64,000 bases of DNA from Lanius collurio (taxonomy: Eukaryota > Chordata > Aves > Passeriformes > Laniidae): NCBI GenBank assembly GCA_020086605.1, contig JACBWW010000039.1, forward strand, positions 330,560 through 394,559, written 5' to 3'. Positions 1 to 13,428 of this stretch are shown here, in pieces; position 1 is the first letter of the stretch, and each line of letters opens with the position of its first letter. The translations under genes and the position numbers were made by a program. The notes under the pieces are model-generated. The model was not told the DNA's origin, ran no database searches, and worked only from the letters and a program-made list of their open reading frames with translations.

Positions 1-2639
1 ACTGGAATGTGACTTCAAAGGACCTGAACTTTACATACAAATGTCTTGGCAAGAGCACTGAAGCTGCCCAAAAAAGATTTTGGTCTCACACTTAAAAAAA
101 CCTTGCTCACTCAGCAGTGTCAGGTAAAGGGGGTATAACGTTACATGAAACTACTGCAACTGGAGAAACATAAAATTGGCTTTTTATCTGGCCACTTTTT
201 TTGGTGCATAATTTATACCTGCAAAAAGCAGTCTTTTTCCACAGCCTGGAGTGACTGCCCTAGATGGGAAGGTCTGCAGAGCTCTACCAGGCGTGTGTGC
301 ATCTGCATAGTTGCAGCAACTAATCTCCTGTAAGAAACTTAGAAGAAATTATGATAGATGTAGTGAGCAACTGTTTTCATCAGTGGAGTGATTTAGATGA
401 ATGATATTCAGGCTGTTTCCTCCCACCTTCCTGCTAAATGGACTCTTCACTGCTTCAATTAAGACAAGGAGAGCACTCTAGGAAGCAGTGGCAAGGGAAA
501 AAAATGAAGGTAGAGGTATCAATGAGACCTTTTTAATTACACTTTACCAGAACCGCTGACATAAATCACATTGAAATAAGAGTATCCCCAGTGTGTTAGA
601 AGAATTTAGGCTCATTTGATTGTGCAAGGATCGTGAACATGATCGCAGGAGAAGGCACCTAAATTCGGGTCAGAAACGAGAACCCTTCAGTACTTGGACT
701 ACACCAGGGAGAGTACATACATGCATGCAAACAGGAAGACCAAGCAGAATGTAATCAGTGCAAAATATTCAAGCACCATAAATGCATGCTCCTTGTGCAA
801 AAATGTCATAGCTTTGCTAACAGCGAGGCTGAGAGGGGCAGTGCCTGGCACCCTTCTGCTGTCCCTGTCACAGCAGCCCTGTGCAGACCATCCCTCATCC
901 TTTGCTGAGCGTGCCCAGTGGCACAAAACACCCCTATTTCTCAGCCCTACCTACCAGGGCACAGAGCTCAGTAAGAGTTAATCCAGGTATACTGTAAAAA
1001 TTGGAAGCTTACATAATTGAAAAATAGCTGAGGCATTAATCTTCCTTCTCGCTACCTTGAGTCCTCTTTAAAAAAGATTATTTTGTCTTCAGAGACAACT
1101 TTAATGCTACTTAATGAATCGCTTATAAATGAAGAATTTTTTTTCCCTCCTATACAGGGACAGGCTGACTACTACACTGATTTTGTCACAGAGACAATTA
1201 ACTTTTGTCAAATATGCAAAGATAATGGCTGTTCTCCACAAATACTACTATACTGAATTTGGCGTATTTAAGGCCAATTTGTCTTGCTGTTTTGACTGAG
1301 CATGCTTGGTGACAGTGACATGCCCATTCCCTTTAGCCAGACCTGGGGAACTCCTCCTGCTTACCAAAATAATTAGTGGCCCCCTGGGCACCCCCTGGAA
1401 CAGGTAGGTTAGCACTGCATCAGGAATGCCAGGTTGGAGATTTCAGAATTCCAACATGAGTTCATTCGAAGGTGTCTTGGTGTCCCACTTCAAAGGAGGA
1501 AGGAGGCATGAAAAGAGAGAAGACAGATACAAAATCAGAGCCTCAACTTCCATGCTGCCTGTCTCAGTTGCAGACAGGGTGCAGGCAAGCCCTCTTTGAT
1601 CTGTAACTCCCTCCTTGCAAAAGCAGGCACCAGGACCACAGGGACCACCAGGACCATGGGACAGGTTAGTGGTTTCCTCACTGAAAATAACTCCCAGTGA
1701 GCTGCAAATGCAATTTTATATTCATTCCTGACACAGAGGTCCCCAAGCGGTTACACTCAGTTACACTGCCTTGCCCATGTCCCACCAAACACCTGCTCTG
1801 TTCCCCAGATCCACACACGCAGGGCCAAAGATGCTGAATGGAGCTGAACCCCTCTTCTCCCACCACACCAACCTAGTCAAGTACTCTTGTTTATTTCCAG
1901 CAAGAGCAGCAGGTGATAAAAGCTGTAATTTCCCAACACATGGGCATTTTGACTCAAGCAATGGCTTTTGGGAGACACATGTAAGCAGAAGCAGAAATGA
2001 GGCTGATAAATCCTTTGCCACATGGGCTCCTTCCATGCTCTTTAGCCTCTGCATGGCTTTTCCTGGTGATGGGGAGAGCAGGTTTCCTCCATCCCTGAAC
2101 AGGCTGGGTGAGGGTGTAGAGGTCTCTGCTGCCTCCCATATTGATACCAGCAGCCTACAGGTGTTAAATGCCACAAGGATGCACTGCTCAGCCAGTGGAG
2201 AGCTTCAGCACGTGCTTTTCCAGCACAGTCTGTTTTATTTGTTTAGGATTCTGATCTAGACCCCAGACAGTGGAGATTAATTCCTTGGCACAGTCTAAGA
2301 CTCACTGAGCTGACAAACACTCCTAAAATAAGTCATTTAGTCCCACCATGCATCATGATTATTAGCATAAAAATAAGGGCAAACACCTTTCCTCTCCCCC
2401 TTATCTCAATTCTGCCCTTAAATCCAGCATGTGGCCAGGAGGCAGTTATTGCCAAACCCTTATCAAAGGGGGAATCACTATTATTCACCTGCAGTTTTCC
2501 AGCCAAACACACACAGCAGTAGTTACTCTCCCAAACTTTTCTCTCATCCATTTGGACTGTGCAGCTATTTATGCAGAGGCAACACAGCTGTACTGTGCAC
2601 AGCATAAGAGAATCCTAGTCCTGGGAAAGCCAGCACAGG

Positions 2640-2960
2640 CTGCTTCAGCAATAAACAGATGAATGCAGCAGCTTGCCCTGAGCTGCCATTGCAGAGGAGA
2701 TCAACAAACAAGCGGCTCTATTTACGCCGTCATGCTTGCCTAGAAACTCCAGACAAACGAATAACCTCGTGTTCAGCCACTTCCCCCTTTGTCCCCGGAG
2801 CAGCAGCCCGACGCGGCGCGCAGCCCGCTCGCCCAGAATGGGCCTTCTTGTTAATCGCTGCGAAAGCCGCCGACACAGCCCTGTTCATTCAGCCCGACTG
2901 CTGCTTAACGCTGCAAGCTAAATAAAAAGGCAAAGAAGGAAAACTTTGTATTCCTTTCGC
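2640..2960. other. Possible conserved non-coding / regulatory block
   Basis: This block mixes AT-rich and CpG-containing sequence, with several CpGs around 2,808-2,870 against a CpG-poor background, and has no repeat signature or coding frame I recognise. It reads like a regulatory element more than decayed repeat DNA. This is inferred from composition only; conservation could not be tested. Confidence 0.2.
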
Positions 2961-5900
2961 ACCCTGAATATTAAATGACACCCTCAATGTTGCCTTGGGA
3001 TGCAACATCAAACCACTTCCTTTGCTCCAAGATGGGATTTAAGAAGAATGACTTTGAGGCTGACTTGCCTTTTCAAATCTCCCATTTTTTTCCCCCATCT
3101 CAAACTTGAGGATGCAACATGAATGAAATCAGAATTAGCCTCATTACAAACAAGCAAGGCGGGGGTGGGGGGGAGCTGACCTAGATTCACTCTGCCTCTC
3201 AGAAGGAAGTGACGGCAAAAGTTTAAAACCTGTCATACGGGGCTGTCGGCTGCAGCACATTTAGGTCAAAGTTTGTTGCGATCAAATCATGCTTTCTGAA
3301 AAGGCTTTTACTGGTGGGAAGATTTGTATGGCAGTGGCTGAATTATGCATGGGATTTGCACAGTCTCTGCTTGCAAATAACTCCAGTCCTTCCGATATGT
3401 GTGAAGAAACTCAGGCTCTTCCCTGCAGCATCATCAGTGCCTCAAATGCAGCTCTGCATCCCTGGGGACACACGTGCTGGGGGTTGTGGTAGCTCTCACC
3501 ACCAGCTACATCAGGCAGCATCCCATGGTGGGCCAGGCTGGAACCAGTCTTGCTGCAGGTCTCAAGGTGCTAGGACAGAATGCAGGATTTTTCAGTGACT
3601 TAACTGAATCCCACCCAAAACAAAAGCCAAATTAGAGGGTCTGCTCCCAGCCAAGACAGCCTGGTTGCTGTGCAGGCTGCTCAGAGAGGATGTTCAGATG
3701 ACAATTGAGAGGTAGCACAAGACTCTGCCCAGGTGACAATCATGGCTGAAGGAAAGGTATAGAAATGATCCAGCTGGTGGAGTTTGTTGTGGGAAAAAAA
3801 CCTTCAGGGAAGAATTTAATTGATGTATTTAACAAAATCTGAAGAATTAAGTGTTTTAATATCCACGTAAGATACTCCTGCAAATAAAAACAATGCAAAG
3901 AGAGGAAAGCTGGTTCATGACAGACCAGTACCCCCACCCCCCCATTTGTATTCAAGATCTGCCTTTGACTCAAGCAGAAGAAGGACCACTCATCCTCCTC
4001 ACACCATCCCCACAATGTGTGTGCTCCAGGGAGGTTGGGACAGGTTCTCCCTTCCACAGAGACCTCTTGAGATGGCAGGAGAAGAATAGGGAGAAAGAAA
4101 AGGAGCACTTTATAATTTTTCTCATTGAGATTCCTCACCCAGTCCCTTTTTCTACCAGTAGAAACCAAAACTAAACCTATTCATGCTCCTTACAGGTCTC
4201 CTTTCACCATTCCCTTTCCAGCCCATCCTTTTGCCCCAACAGGCTGTTCACACAAAAATCTCACTGTTGTCACAGTTTCCCACATCAGCACCTGCAGGGA
4301 TGCTGGCTGGGTTGCTCTCAGTTTTCCCAGTGCAGTTCTTGCAGCTTCTCTCACCTCACTTTATCTCCCCTTACTTTCCCCTCCTCTAGCCTGGGGTTCA
4401 TCCCAGATAGAGATCAGCTGGACGAATCAGGCCAAACTTTTGGAAATGCCAGAGAATTCACCCTGAACCCAATTCACCACCACCTCTCTGTGGAGAAGGG
4501 ACCTAAGTTTATCCTCTGACTGTGCAGGGGGCACAGTGTGAGATGGAAACTGCTGAGATGCTCTGGGGACTCTCCTCTCCACATTCCCTGCCTCCCCAGC
4601 CCCCATTCACATGCAGATGCACACCCAACTGCAAACATTCTGCCCACACCATGTCCAAGCTGCTTTTCCCGCTGGGACTGGCACAAGCCATTGCCATTGG
4701 CAGTTGCTTTTCAATGATAAGGCTGAAATTTCCATGGTTGTCCTATGCAAGGAGAGAAACAACTATCTTAAGAAAGAAGACAAGGAGCTTTCCCTTTTCC
4801 CTGAGCAGCCCCTCCTGCAGCCTGGATTGCAACTTGAGCAACCTTCAGGGGCACTCGGCACTAAGCACCTTGCTATGAGGCAGTGGTGTAGGAAGGACAG
4901 TGTGACACATTGTACTCCAAATATTGAGCTCTTAATTATGTCCCAAGCAGCACCTCTGTGCCTGCAGTAATGAGGGCTCAGCCACATCCACGCCTGTTAG
5001 CGAGGTCCTGTTTTACTTCATCCTCATTATGGGAAACAGCCTGCTCAGATCCAGCAGCCGTGGAGATGTTTCCTCTCGTGAAGCAGATTGCCTTCCCCTG
5101 TCAATTACGAGCGGAGAGCTCGACAGCCCTGTGCAAATTGCTGGGTGAGAGCATAAATAGGAGGACATGAGAACCGATTACAGCCTTGGTGGCAGGCTTG
5201 CTTAAAACACCTGATGGGAACAGGGAGGTCAAGAGTAATAAAAAGCAGAGAGGTGATGGTGATGGTGGCTGGTACAGCAGTGCTGTGGAGCCAAGGGGAA
5301 CATGTGGTACCTTCCTGCCCCTGCAGAAGTGCAGCCATCCACAGGGGCAGTGTGGCAGGAATTAACAGAGGGGCGGCAGTCAGTTGACTCCACAATCAAA
5401 GTTTTTTCCCCAGTGAAAAGATTCCCTTTCCTCAGGCTATCACTTTGGTACATATCAGCAACGTGCAGTCCACAGATGGGAAACTCCATATCCTTTGGGG
5501 AAATGGAAATTATTCCCTTCTTTTGCTGTACCCCCACCAAAGGCTCTGATTTCACTGGACACTCCAGCACATCTGCAAAGCTCTGCAGCATTTCCAAGGG
5601 GCGAGCAACCAGGTCTCTGGGCTGAGGTTGCACATAAACCTTTACCCAGTGCACAGCACTGGTGCTCATACAGCCCACAGCAGCTGCTCTTACCTGAGGA
5701 AGCCCAGGGTTAACTTCCATCATAAGCAGACTCTTGTCCTGCTGGATGCCCATTCCAGAGAAGAGGATGAGAAAGTGTGCATGGATTTTAACTAGTGGCC
5801 TTGGAGATGGCTTGCTCAGCCCTACAGACCTTGCTGACTGCTCCTGGGCCTGCTTCCCAGCCCTGCTGCCCTGCTGGACCCCTGAAGCCTGCCTTTAGTC

Positions 5901-7545
5901 CTTCCTTTGGGCAAGGAGGTGGCAAAGTCTCTTCTGCCTATGGGTCAGCCCAGGGTCAGGGACAAATCAGCAAAGGAACAACTTTCCTGCAGCAAACAGC
6001 TGAGTTCCCATCTTACAAAGATCACTTTGCTCTGCCCTAGAATACATCATTGCTCCTGAACTTCCACTGGTCTTCAATCCACTCCCCATTTCCTGGTCTA
6101 ATCTTCAGCTGCCCCGATACCTTCACCCTGCCACTGTAAGGTCCACACCAACACCCAATGTATGTGTGAAGTATCACTTGTGTTTGGTCTGTCCTGCCCA
6201 TCTCTTCAATAGCTCTATCCAGAAATCTCCTCTGGGCATCAGCTCTGCACACTTACACCCACCAGTGTTTTTGCAGGCTCTGCAGGAGGGTATTGATTCC
6301 TGCTCATAGACCAGTTCTATCTGAAGAAAAGCTATTGCATTTGCCTGTGTGGGCTTTGAAAGTGGGCCTCTCTGTGCCCTGAAGAGTTGTTCTTCACCTT
6401 TCCTCTCCTGCCATCCACACAAACCCACTGGGGTTGCTCACCTGGCCTCATCCCGGCCCCTTTGCTTTCCTTCTAGACCCTGCAGGCAGAGCTGCCTGTG
6501 ATTTATTTCCTTGTATTTAATTCTGCTAAGTCATAGGCACCAGAAATCTGCAGCTGGCAACTCCAGGCTGCTTTCCAGCTTCTCCATCCAGACCTGCCAG
6601 CAGACGTTTTCAGTTTTGGTTCTCAGATCTCCATTACAGTCTGGTCTCCAAACAGCGGATCCAGCAGCCCTCCAACTGCGCACGTTCGACTCCATAGCCT
6701 TAAAGCTGCTACAAATGAGCTGTTAATTCCTCCTGCTCCTCGAGAGAAGAGGCTATCCCTCCAGTGTGTCTTTCTTTGGCAGAGAGCAGTACCCTTCAGA
6801 TCTCCTTAGCAGTTTGGTGCCTGGTTTTCCCCCTCCTCCATGATTGTAGGCTCAAAAGCAAAGACAGCTCTCTTCAGATCTGGTGATGTTAAAACTCTTC
6901 TTTATCAGTAACTCCACTTACCTTTGCAACAAGGTGAAAACAGTGCTTGATTTTCTGCTGCTTTCCTAGAGAATTTAAGTGACACTGAGCTGTAGGAGCA
7001 TCCATCCTCCTGCTGCCTTTCCCTCAGCTCCCCGCTCCTGGTTGTGCTCTGCCCTTCCCGCAGGCATTTCTGGGCCCAGGTTTTATTCAGTCATGGAGAA
7101 GAAATGAGAGCTGCGGTTCATACCTCAAATGAAATTTCATTAAAAGTTGAACTATTAACTTGAGATAGGAGAGATGGGAAGAAAAATGAAGGATTTGCAT
7201 GTCTCAATTTCACCCCTTTCCTAAAATCTGACTGAAGGAAGCAAATTTGGAGATGTTAAGTCAGTTATAAGGTTTAACAGAGTTGTATACACTTAAAATG
7301 AAACTCCCAGTAGATGGGATTACCTCTCCCAGTCAGGGTTTGTCCCTGCTCCCAAGCAGGGACTAAATGCTCTCCTCAGGCAGAGGGCACTTGAGCCTGG
7401 CATGCAGTGTGCACAAAAGAGCCTGAAGGAAAAGGCAAGGCTGCTGAAGGAAAGCTGGATGCAAATTAGATCTGTGATACAGAGAGCTTGAAATTAAATA
7501 TAAATTCAACTATGGAAGAAGTTGCCAGAGATATTTAGGATTTGT

Positions 7546-7596
7546 ATATGTACATTACATATATATACACATACACACACGCATATATATTTATAA
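7546..7596. repeat. TA/CA microsatellite
   Basis: An imperfect alternating purine-pyrimidine tract made of TA and CA dinucleotides (runs of atatata and acacac) lies in non-coding DNA. Confidence 0.8.
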
Positions 7597-10019
7597 AGAC
7601 CAACAAATCCTATCTGTGTTCAACGTGGGCAAGATGTTGCTATAGTAATCTAAATTTTACATTCCTTACATTAAAAAGAAGATTGCAAGTTGTTTGGCAG
7701 TCAGACTGTCTTTTTGTTATAGCATGTGCTACATTTAACCCAGTGGGACTCTGTTCTCTACCTCTTGGAACTATGGAAATAGAAGTAACTACTAACAATG
7801 ATATCATCATCATTACATGGCAGCCTTGGATTCAGTTTCCTTTAAAAAGTAGGGGAAAGAAGAAATAGAGGCAGATAGACAAAGAAACAGCCTGTTCATG
7901 TTAGCTTGGCATTTAGGCTCGGACATGGGCATGCCCTTGAGGACAGGCAGGGACCCTGGGAGCCACATTGGGAGCTGCAGGGGTAACAGGAGAGTCCTGG
8001 GTGGGAGTGGGGCAGGAGGAGACCTCCTGCTTCAGACTTCATGTGGCACCAGCTGTAAATCAGAAGTGACTCCACTAAAGCCAGGAAAGGTACCAAAGGG
8101 GTACCAAAAAGGATAGAAACCAAAGTGAAGTACCTGTGCTGCAAACACACTGCCCGTGATGAGATGGGGAGCTTCTCCAAAAACTGGTGTATCAGCACGG
8201 GACAGGGGCGCTCTGCCCACACTGAGGGTCTCTGCCTGTAAGTGGAGAACTAAAACAAAACTCAACCACCTCTCCCAAACCAGTCTCCTTCCCTGGTAGA
8301 AGCCCTGTGGGTTGGAGGGTGGCAAGGGGGCACCCAGTAGGAACGGGGCTGCACCCCCAGCAGCAGCACACAGCCACATGGCCACCTTCAAGGCCACCCC
8401 CCAATGCCTCTGCCCCACAGCAGCTAACCCCTACCTTGGTCCCCTTCTGTGAGGGGCTGGAGGCTGCACAGGGGGCTACAGCCTCCAAAATCTGAGGGCC
8501 CAAGCCCTTCTGAGGAGAGGTCAGACGGCACTCTGCCTCCCTGGATTTGCTGCAGCTTCAGGTGATACCAGACCTGGGGAGGTGTGAGGTTGGGGATTCA
8601 TGCAGCCCACGGGCACATCCTGTGCTCTGCAGAGACAAGTGCTGACTTCCAACATCCCCATCTGACATCAGCTCCTGGGAGTGTTTGTTTTCTCCAGATT
8701 GATGGTGTTTACAACTCCAGGCATCTTCTCAGTCATCTGTGATCTCTGGCCATGAGCGGGTCTCTTTGGGACATTGAGTGACAAGTGTTGTTACAGTGCC
8801 AAGGAGATGGGACTCTCAACTGCCTGTGGCAGGCAGATCACTGTGAAATCATGATTTATCAGGAGTTAGATTAAGTTATGTCTTTCTTTCCTGCCTGTCC
8901 TGGCAGTGGCTGCATACAGGTATGCTGTATTTCTTCCTCTAAACAGGAGAATGCAGGGCCATTTACCAGCAGCTAGAGATCAGAAGGTGCCCAAATGTAA
9001 ACTCCAGGACAAAGCTCATCTGAGCGTACTTGAGGGACGGGGCTGACAAGTGACAAACGGCCAGAGCTGAGTTCGCTCTATTTTGGCTTATGCCATTGCT
9101 TGGGGAAATACAGGAAGGGAAAACAGGTGAATTATTGTCACCTCCAGACTTAAACAAATGGAGACTTCAAACAAAATTGCATTGCTTAGACGTTCAGAGG
9201 GGGAAATATTTACCTCGCGTGCAGAAATAAATGTTAAAGTTTATGAGTCACATAAAGCCTTTTTATGCTGAAAATCCCTTCTGGATGAGAATGGGGATAT
9301 TTCTCATTGTGATCTTGATCCATCCAATTTATTTGTGGATCAAAAGGATCAGTGAGGGCCTTATTCTCCAGAAGATCTGGCAATGGGAAAAGTTCTTCCA
9401 GTGGGGGCTGAATGCCCACCTGTTTCTCCCCATGCTGACTCACTACAGGTACCTTTCCCCACCCAGACAGGTCCTGTCACCCCTGGCAGGAGAGGCTCTG
9501 GTTGCCTCTTTGCACTGAGGGGTTTTGGCTGCAATAACAGATTGCTCTGTCATGTGGTTGCTCCCCAGGGCCAGGGGACAAAGTGGGGCTCCTCCAAAAT
9601 CCCCTGTTCACAGGCAAAACCAGGCTTTGGAGGAACACAGGAACAGGCAGGCTAGGCAGGAGGAGGGTGCTCTCTCCCTCTTGCTCTCCCACTTCTTGCA
9701 GCCCTGAGCATCCACCTTGCCAGGACACACTCCTCTTCCCTTAGCATGTGAGGAGGTGTGTGTGCATCAATGTGTGGAATAATGGATGAGACAAAGAGGG
9801 GCAACCCCAGCCTATGGGTGCACTGTTCCCGAGCTGCTGGCACTGCATCCCAGGGAGACAGACAGCAGCAGACCCTGAGAGAGGCAAAGGCAGGAAAAAC
9901 TCATTCATATGCAAAGGGTTTAGATCTTGGGGAGACTGGCAGTGAGCTCATGCAGTGCAGAATGAGCCTGCCCAGAGTTCTCTGCCTTCTGGAAAAAGAC
10001 ATTGCTACTGCAGGAGCCT

Positions 10020-10175
10020 CAGGCCTTGCAGAAATCACCATTTCCTTCATTGGTGATGATTTATTTGGGAAGAAGCCTCATTTTTCACTGATCGTATTAG
10101 AAGCGCAGAATGGATTACAGCACGGAGTAACCCTGATAGCTGAGAAATTCAGTGTATGCAAATGTGAGACTTAAA
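10020..10175. other. Possible non-coding regulatory block with a POU octamer
   Basis: This unique-looking sequence contains a perfect ATGCAAAT octamer at 10,156-10,163, and a short inverted repeat (tcacca ... tggtga) around 10,036-10,057. No coding or repeat signature was recognised. The regulatory role is inferred from motif content only; an octamer will also occur by chance at about this frequency across the window. Confidence 0.18.
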
Positions 10176-11059
10176 GGGCTCTTTCTGTGAAAGATTGCCT
10201 GTAGCTGGGATGCGCTGAAGATGTGGCACCCATGAATGAGCTGGTATTTAAAAGCAGGGGCTCTGCCACAAGGTACAACACAAGCTCTACTGACATCTAC
10301 AAATGCAGCTGCTCCCTGTGAGCAGAATTTGCATCTCTGCTCTGCAAACCTTCTCCTCTTGCTGCAGAACCCTGTGCCCTTCAGGATGCCCGGTACACAA
10401 GCACATGTGCACCAAAAGACTGCTAAAAACAAACCACCAAGTGATCTTGCAGCACCCACGAGCTCCCAAGGCCATCCATACTGTTCCTTTATACCTCAAT
10501 TGCAGCCCAAGAGAGGCAGCACCAAGGGCTGTTTTATCCTGTCCCACCTCCTCCAGCCCCTCAGAGCTCAGGCATTAGAGCAGAACAAGTACAGAGGTGA
10601 AGAGAGATGAGGTGAAACTTTGTGAGCCTGGACTGATGCTGCCCTTTGCCTGGGTCATGCGGTGCATCCTCCCTTGGGTACCCCTTGTGGAACCAGGCTG
10701 GACCCCCCACCTCCAAGCAGCACGGACAAGGATGCACAGGGATGCTGTGCAGTGTGTGGCAGCTGCCTGAAGATGGCAAGCCAGCACTGCAGTTTATAAT
10801 ACATGCAAATAACCCTGCTGGAGGAAGAAGGGGGCTCCCTACAAATAAGAGGGCTATATTTCCTTGGAAGCCCATGTAATGCCAGAGCAGAATTTAAATT
10901 GCGGTGTTTATCAAACAAGTCTGAGCCTTTTTTTCTTTCCTCTTCTTTGTTAAATGCTGCCCATCTTGCAGAATTTTGAGCAGTACTCCTTGTACTGCAT
11001 CAGTCCTCGAGCCCAAATGCAAAGTCTGAGGAAGAAATTGCAATGCATCCTTTGGCACC

Positions 11060-11290
11060 AGGGAGCCATAGAGCTGGTGTGTGCATGCAATAATTTATCC
11101 TAAGCCTTCTAGTGGCATTTTATGTCTTTTTGCTGTAGTGCTATTACAGCTTTGATTACTCCATTTTTATGTTTGTCAGCACAGCATATGGGCAAGATAA
11201 TTTGTATTCAAAGTATTAAACTGGTAATGTAAATTATTAAAGACCCAATTCATAAACGCATTACACACCATATGCAGATTCCTTCCCCTT
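11060..11290. other. AT-rich possible conserved non-coding element
   Basis: An AT-rich, non-repetitive stretch with several homeodomain-type cores (aatta, taatt, attat) and no reading frame of interest. Its texture resembles vertebrate conserved non-coding elements, but no alignment was possible. Confidence 0.2.
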
Positions 11291-13396
11291 AACTCTCCCC
11301 TTCTCCTCCTCCTCCCCATTTTGCAGACCTGGCTTCACACAGCTGGAGCAGGAGCGGGACCACTGCCATCTCCCACCCCTCGGGCACCAGGTTCATCAGG
11401 TGAAGTGAATGTCAGGTGAAGACTCAGCCTCTCCCTTTTCCTGCTGCCCTCTGCACAACTCATTCATCAGGCACCTGTTACCATCAGCTCATCTCATTTT
11501 GGCACCTCCAAAGACAAGAGGAGAAGGTGTTTCCCATTTTTACCCCAACCCCTGCTTGCAGCAGAGTATCCCTGCAGAGTACATACATCTCCCAGTGCAG
11601 CCACTGCAAGGAGGCATTGGAGTGGGCACAGGAGGAGAAGACAACTGCTCTGTGGCAGTCCCATCTCATGCCCATCTCCAGTTCCACACATGCAGGACAG
11701 TGGCAACCTGGCTCTGATTTTGTGGCAGGGGCAGCTGTACCTGTGGCAAGCACCCAGCCTCATGGGCAACAGGTCACCTCTGCCCGTGCCCAGCCCCAAC
11801 AGGATTGCAGCAGCCGCTCTGAAGGGCTGAGGGCAGTGGAACCCACCAATCCTGCATGGAAATTGGGCAGTTCAGCTGTAACTCCTCAGTAACAGGCATC
11901 TCCTTTCAATAGCTGTTTACCAGACCATACACAGCGCCATTGTGTTGAGCAGATGCCATCTTCTGTTTTTCTCATTACCAAGATTTACTGTCTTATAAGC
12001 TTATTATTGACCAAGGCTTTAGGCTTCCTTCAGGGCTGAGGCCGAGGGGAATGCAAACTCCCAGCACTCGTTTGCAGGAGCATCCCCCACTGAACCCGGG
12101 GAACTGACATGGGGCTTGGGGCTGCCTCCTCCAAACCTGGACTCCACCTCACAGCAAAGGCTTTGAGAGCCCAGAAGAGTATCAGGGAGCTGCGCGGTGC
12201 CCTGTCCCTGCCCTGGGGGCTCACAAAGCCCCTGGGCAGCCCTTCAGGCTCTGCCCCTGGTATGGAGCAGTTTCAATGCCTTGTGCTGCCAGTGCATCTG
12301 AAAAGTTACTTCAAAGTGGAAGAAGAATTGGGAATGTGATGCTTAACTGCATTTAGCCTGTGTAAAATCAGGCAGGTCTCTTAACTCAGAGTCCCTGCCT
12401 CCCCTCCTCTCCCCCCCTTCCTCCAGTACACAAAAATCTTTTCTGGCCCTGCTTTTCAGGCAAAATACATACCTCCTCCCACCCTGGGAAAAAAAAGAAG
12501 TATTTTGAATCCAGCTTTCCAGAGGCTTGGCTTCCAGAGGGCCCATGGGTGACCACAGCAGTGTTGTTCCACTTCTCCAGACCTCTATTTCCCCAGCCAA
12601 AAGGTGTTGCTGGCGCAGACCAAGAGGCAGGATCCCTGGCACGCTGGCCCTAGCAAAGGAGCTGGTTTACCTGTGTGCCCACACTCCACCCAGTGCCAAG
12701 AAATCGCCCTCAGCAGCAGCTCCCTAAGCTTCTACCCAGAGAAAACAGACAACAACCTTTCAACCCACGTAGGGCACAGTAGTACACAAAAAGTAAAAGC
12801 GCTGCCATTGCCTACTGGGACTCAGCTCTGGTCCCCCAAACAAACAACTACAACAAAAAAAAAAACCAGTTTTGCCAGAAAAAGACAAGAAAACAAGGCA
12901 GCACAGCAGGAGCCCCTGGCCATTGGTGCTGTACCCAGAGCCCCACGGGTCACGTTAGTGTGCATGTAGATTCCGAATTTCGCAGGGCCTTCACACAACC
13001 TGGCCACATATTGCCGAGTCAGCACTTCCAGCGGCACTGCCACCCGGCTGCGTCCGGCTCATTCCTCAGCCCTGCTTTAATTCCCTGGGACACCGTGTCC
13101 AGCAGCGGTGGCTTTGCCAGAAGCGGAGTGGGGTGGGAATGACGCTGCTCCCCCGAACAAGGGAGCTCCCCAGGACCCCCCTGGCTGGCTTGGGGCGATG
13201 CTTCCCACCTGCGGCAGGCGGACCCGGCTCCAGCTGTGTGCAGCTCGGGTGCGGTACAGCTGTGCCCAAAACTGAAGCTGCCAAGGCAGGGTATCCAGGA
13301 AAAGGATGGAAGCACGAGCAAAGTGCTGGAGATGGAGGAGCAGAAAGGCAGCACATGCGGAGAGGCTGGGAAAGAAATTACTTCTTGGGAAAAAAA

Positions 13397-13428
13397 CAAA
13401 CCAAACCAAACCAAACTAAACCAAACCA
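13397..13428. repeat. CCAAA pentanucleotide repeat
   Basis: About six copies of a caaac/ccaaa pentamer in tandem with one t substitution. It falls inside a 242-codon open frame on the plus strand, where it encodes a repetitive KPNQT stretch; this argues that the frame is a chance product of simple sequence. Confidence 0.8.

Noticed and set aside
5229..5753. A 174-codon open frame on the minus strand
   Set aside because: No family recognised. With about 128,000 codon positions over six frames, roughly one frame of this length is expected by chance, and no splice or promoter context supports it.
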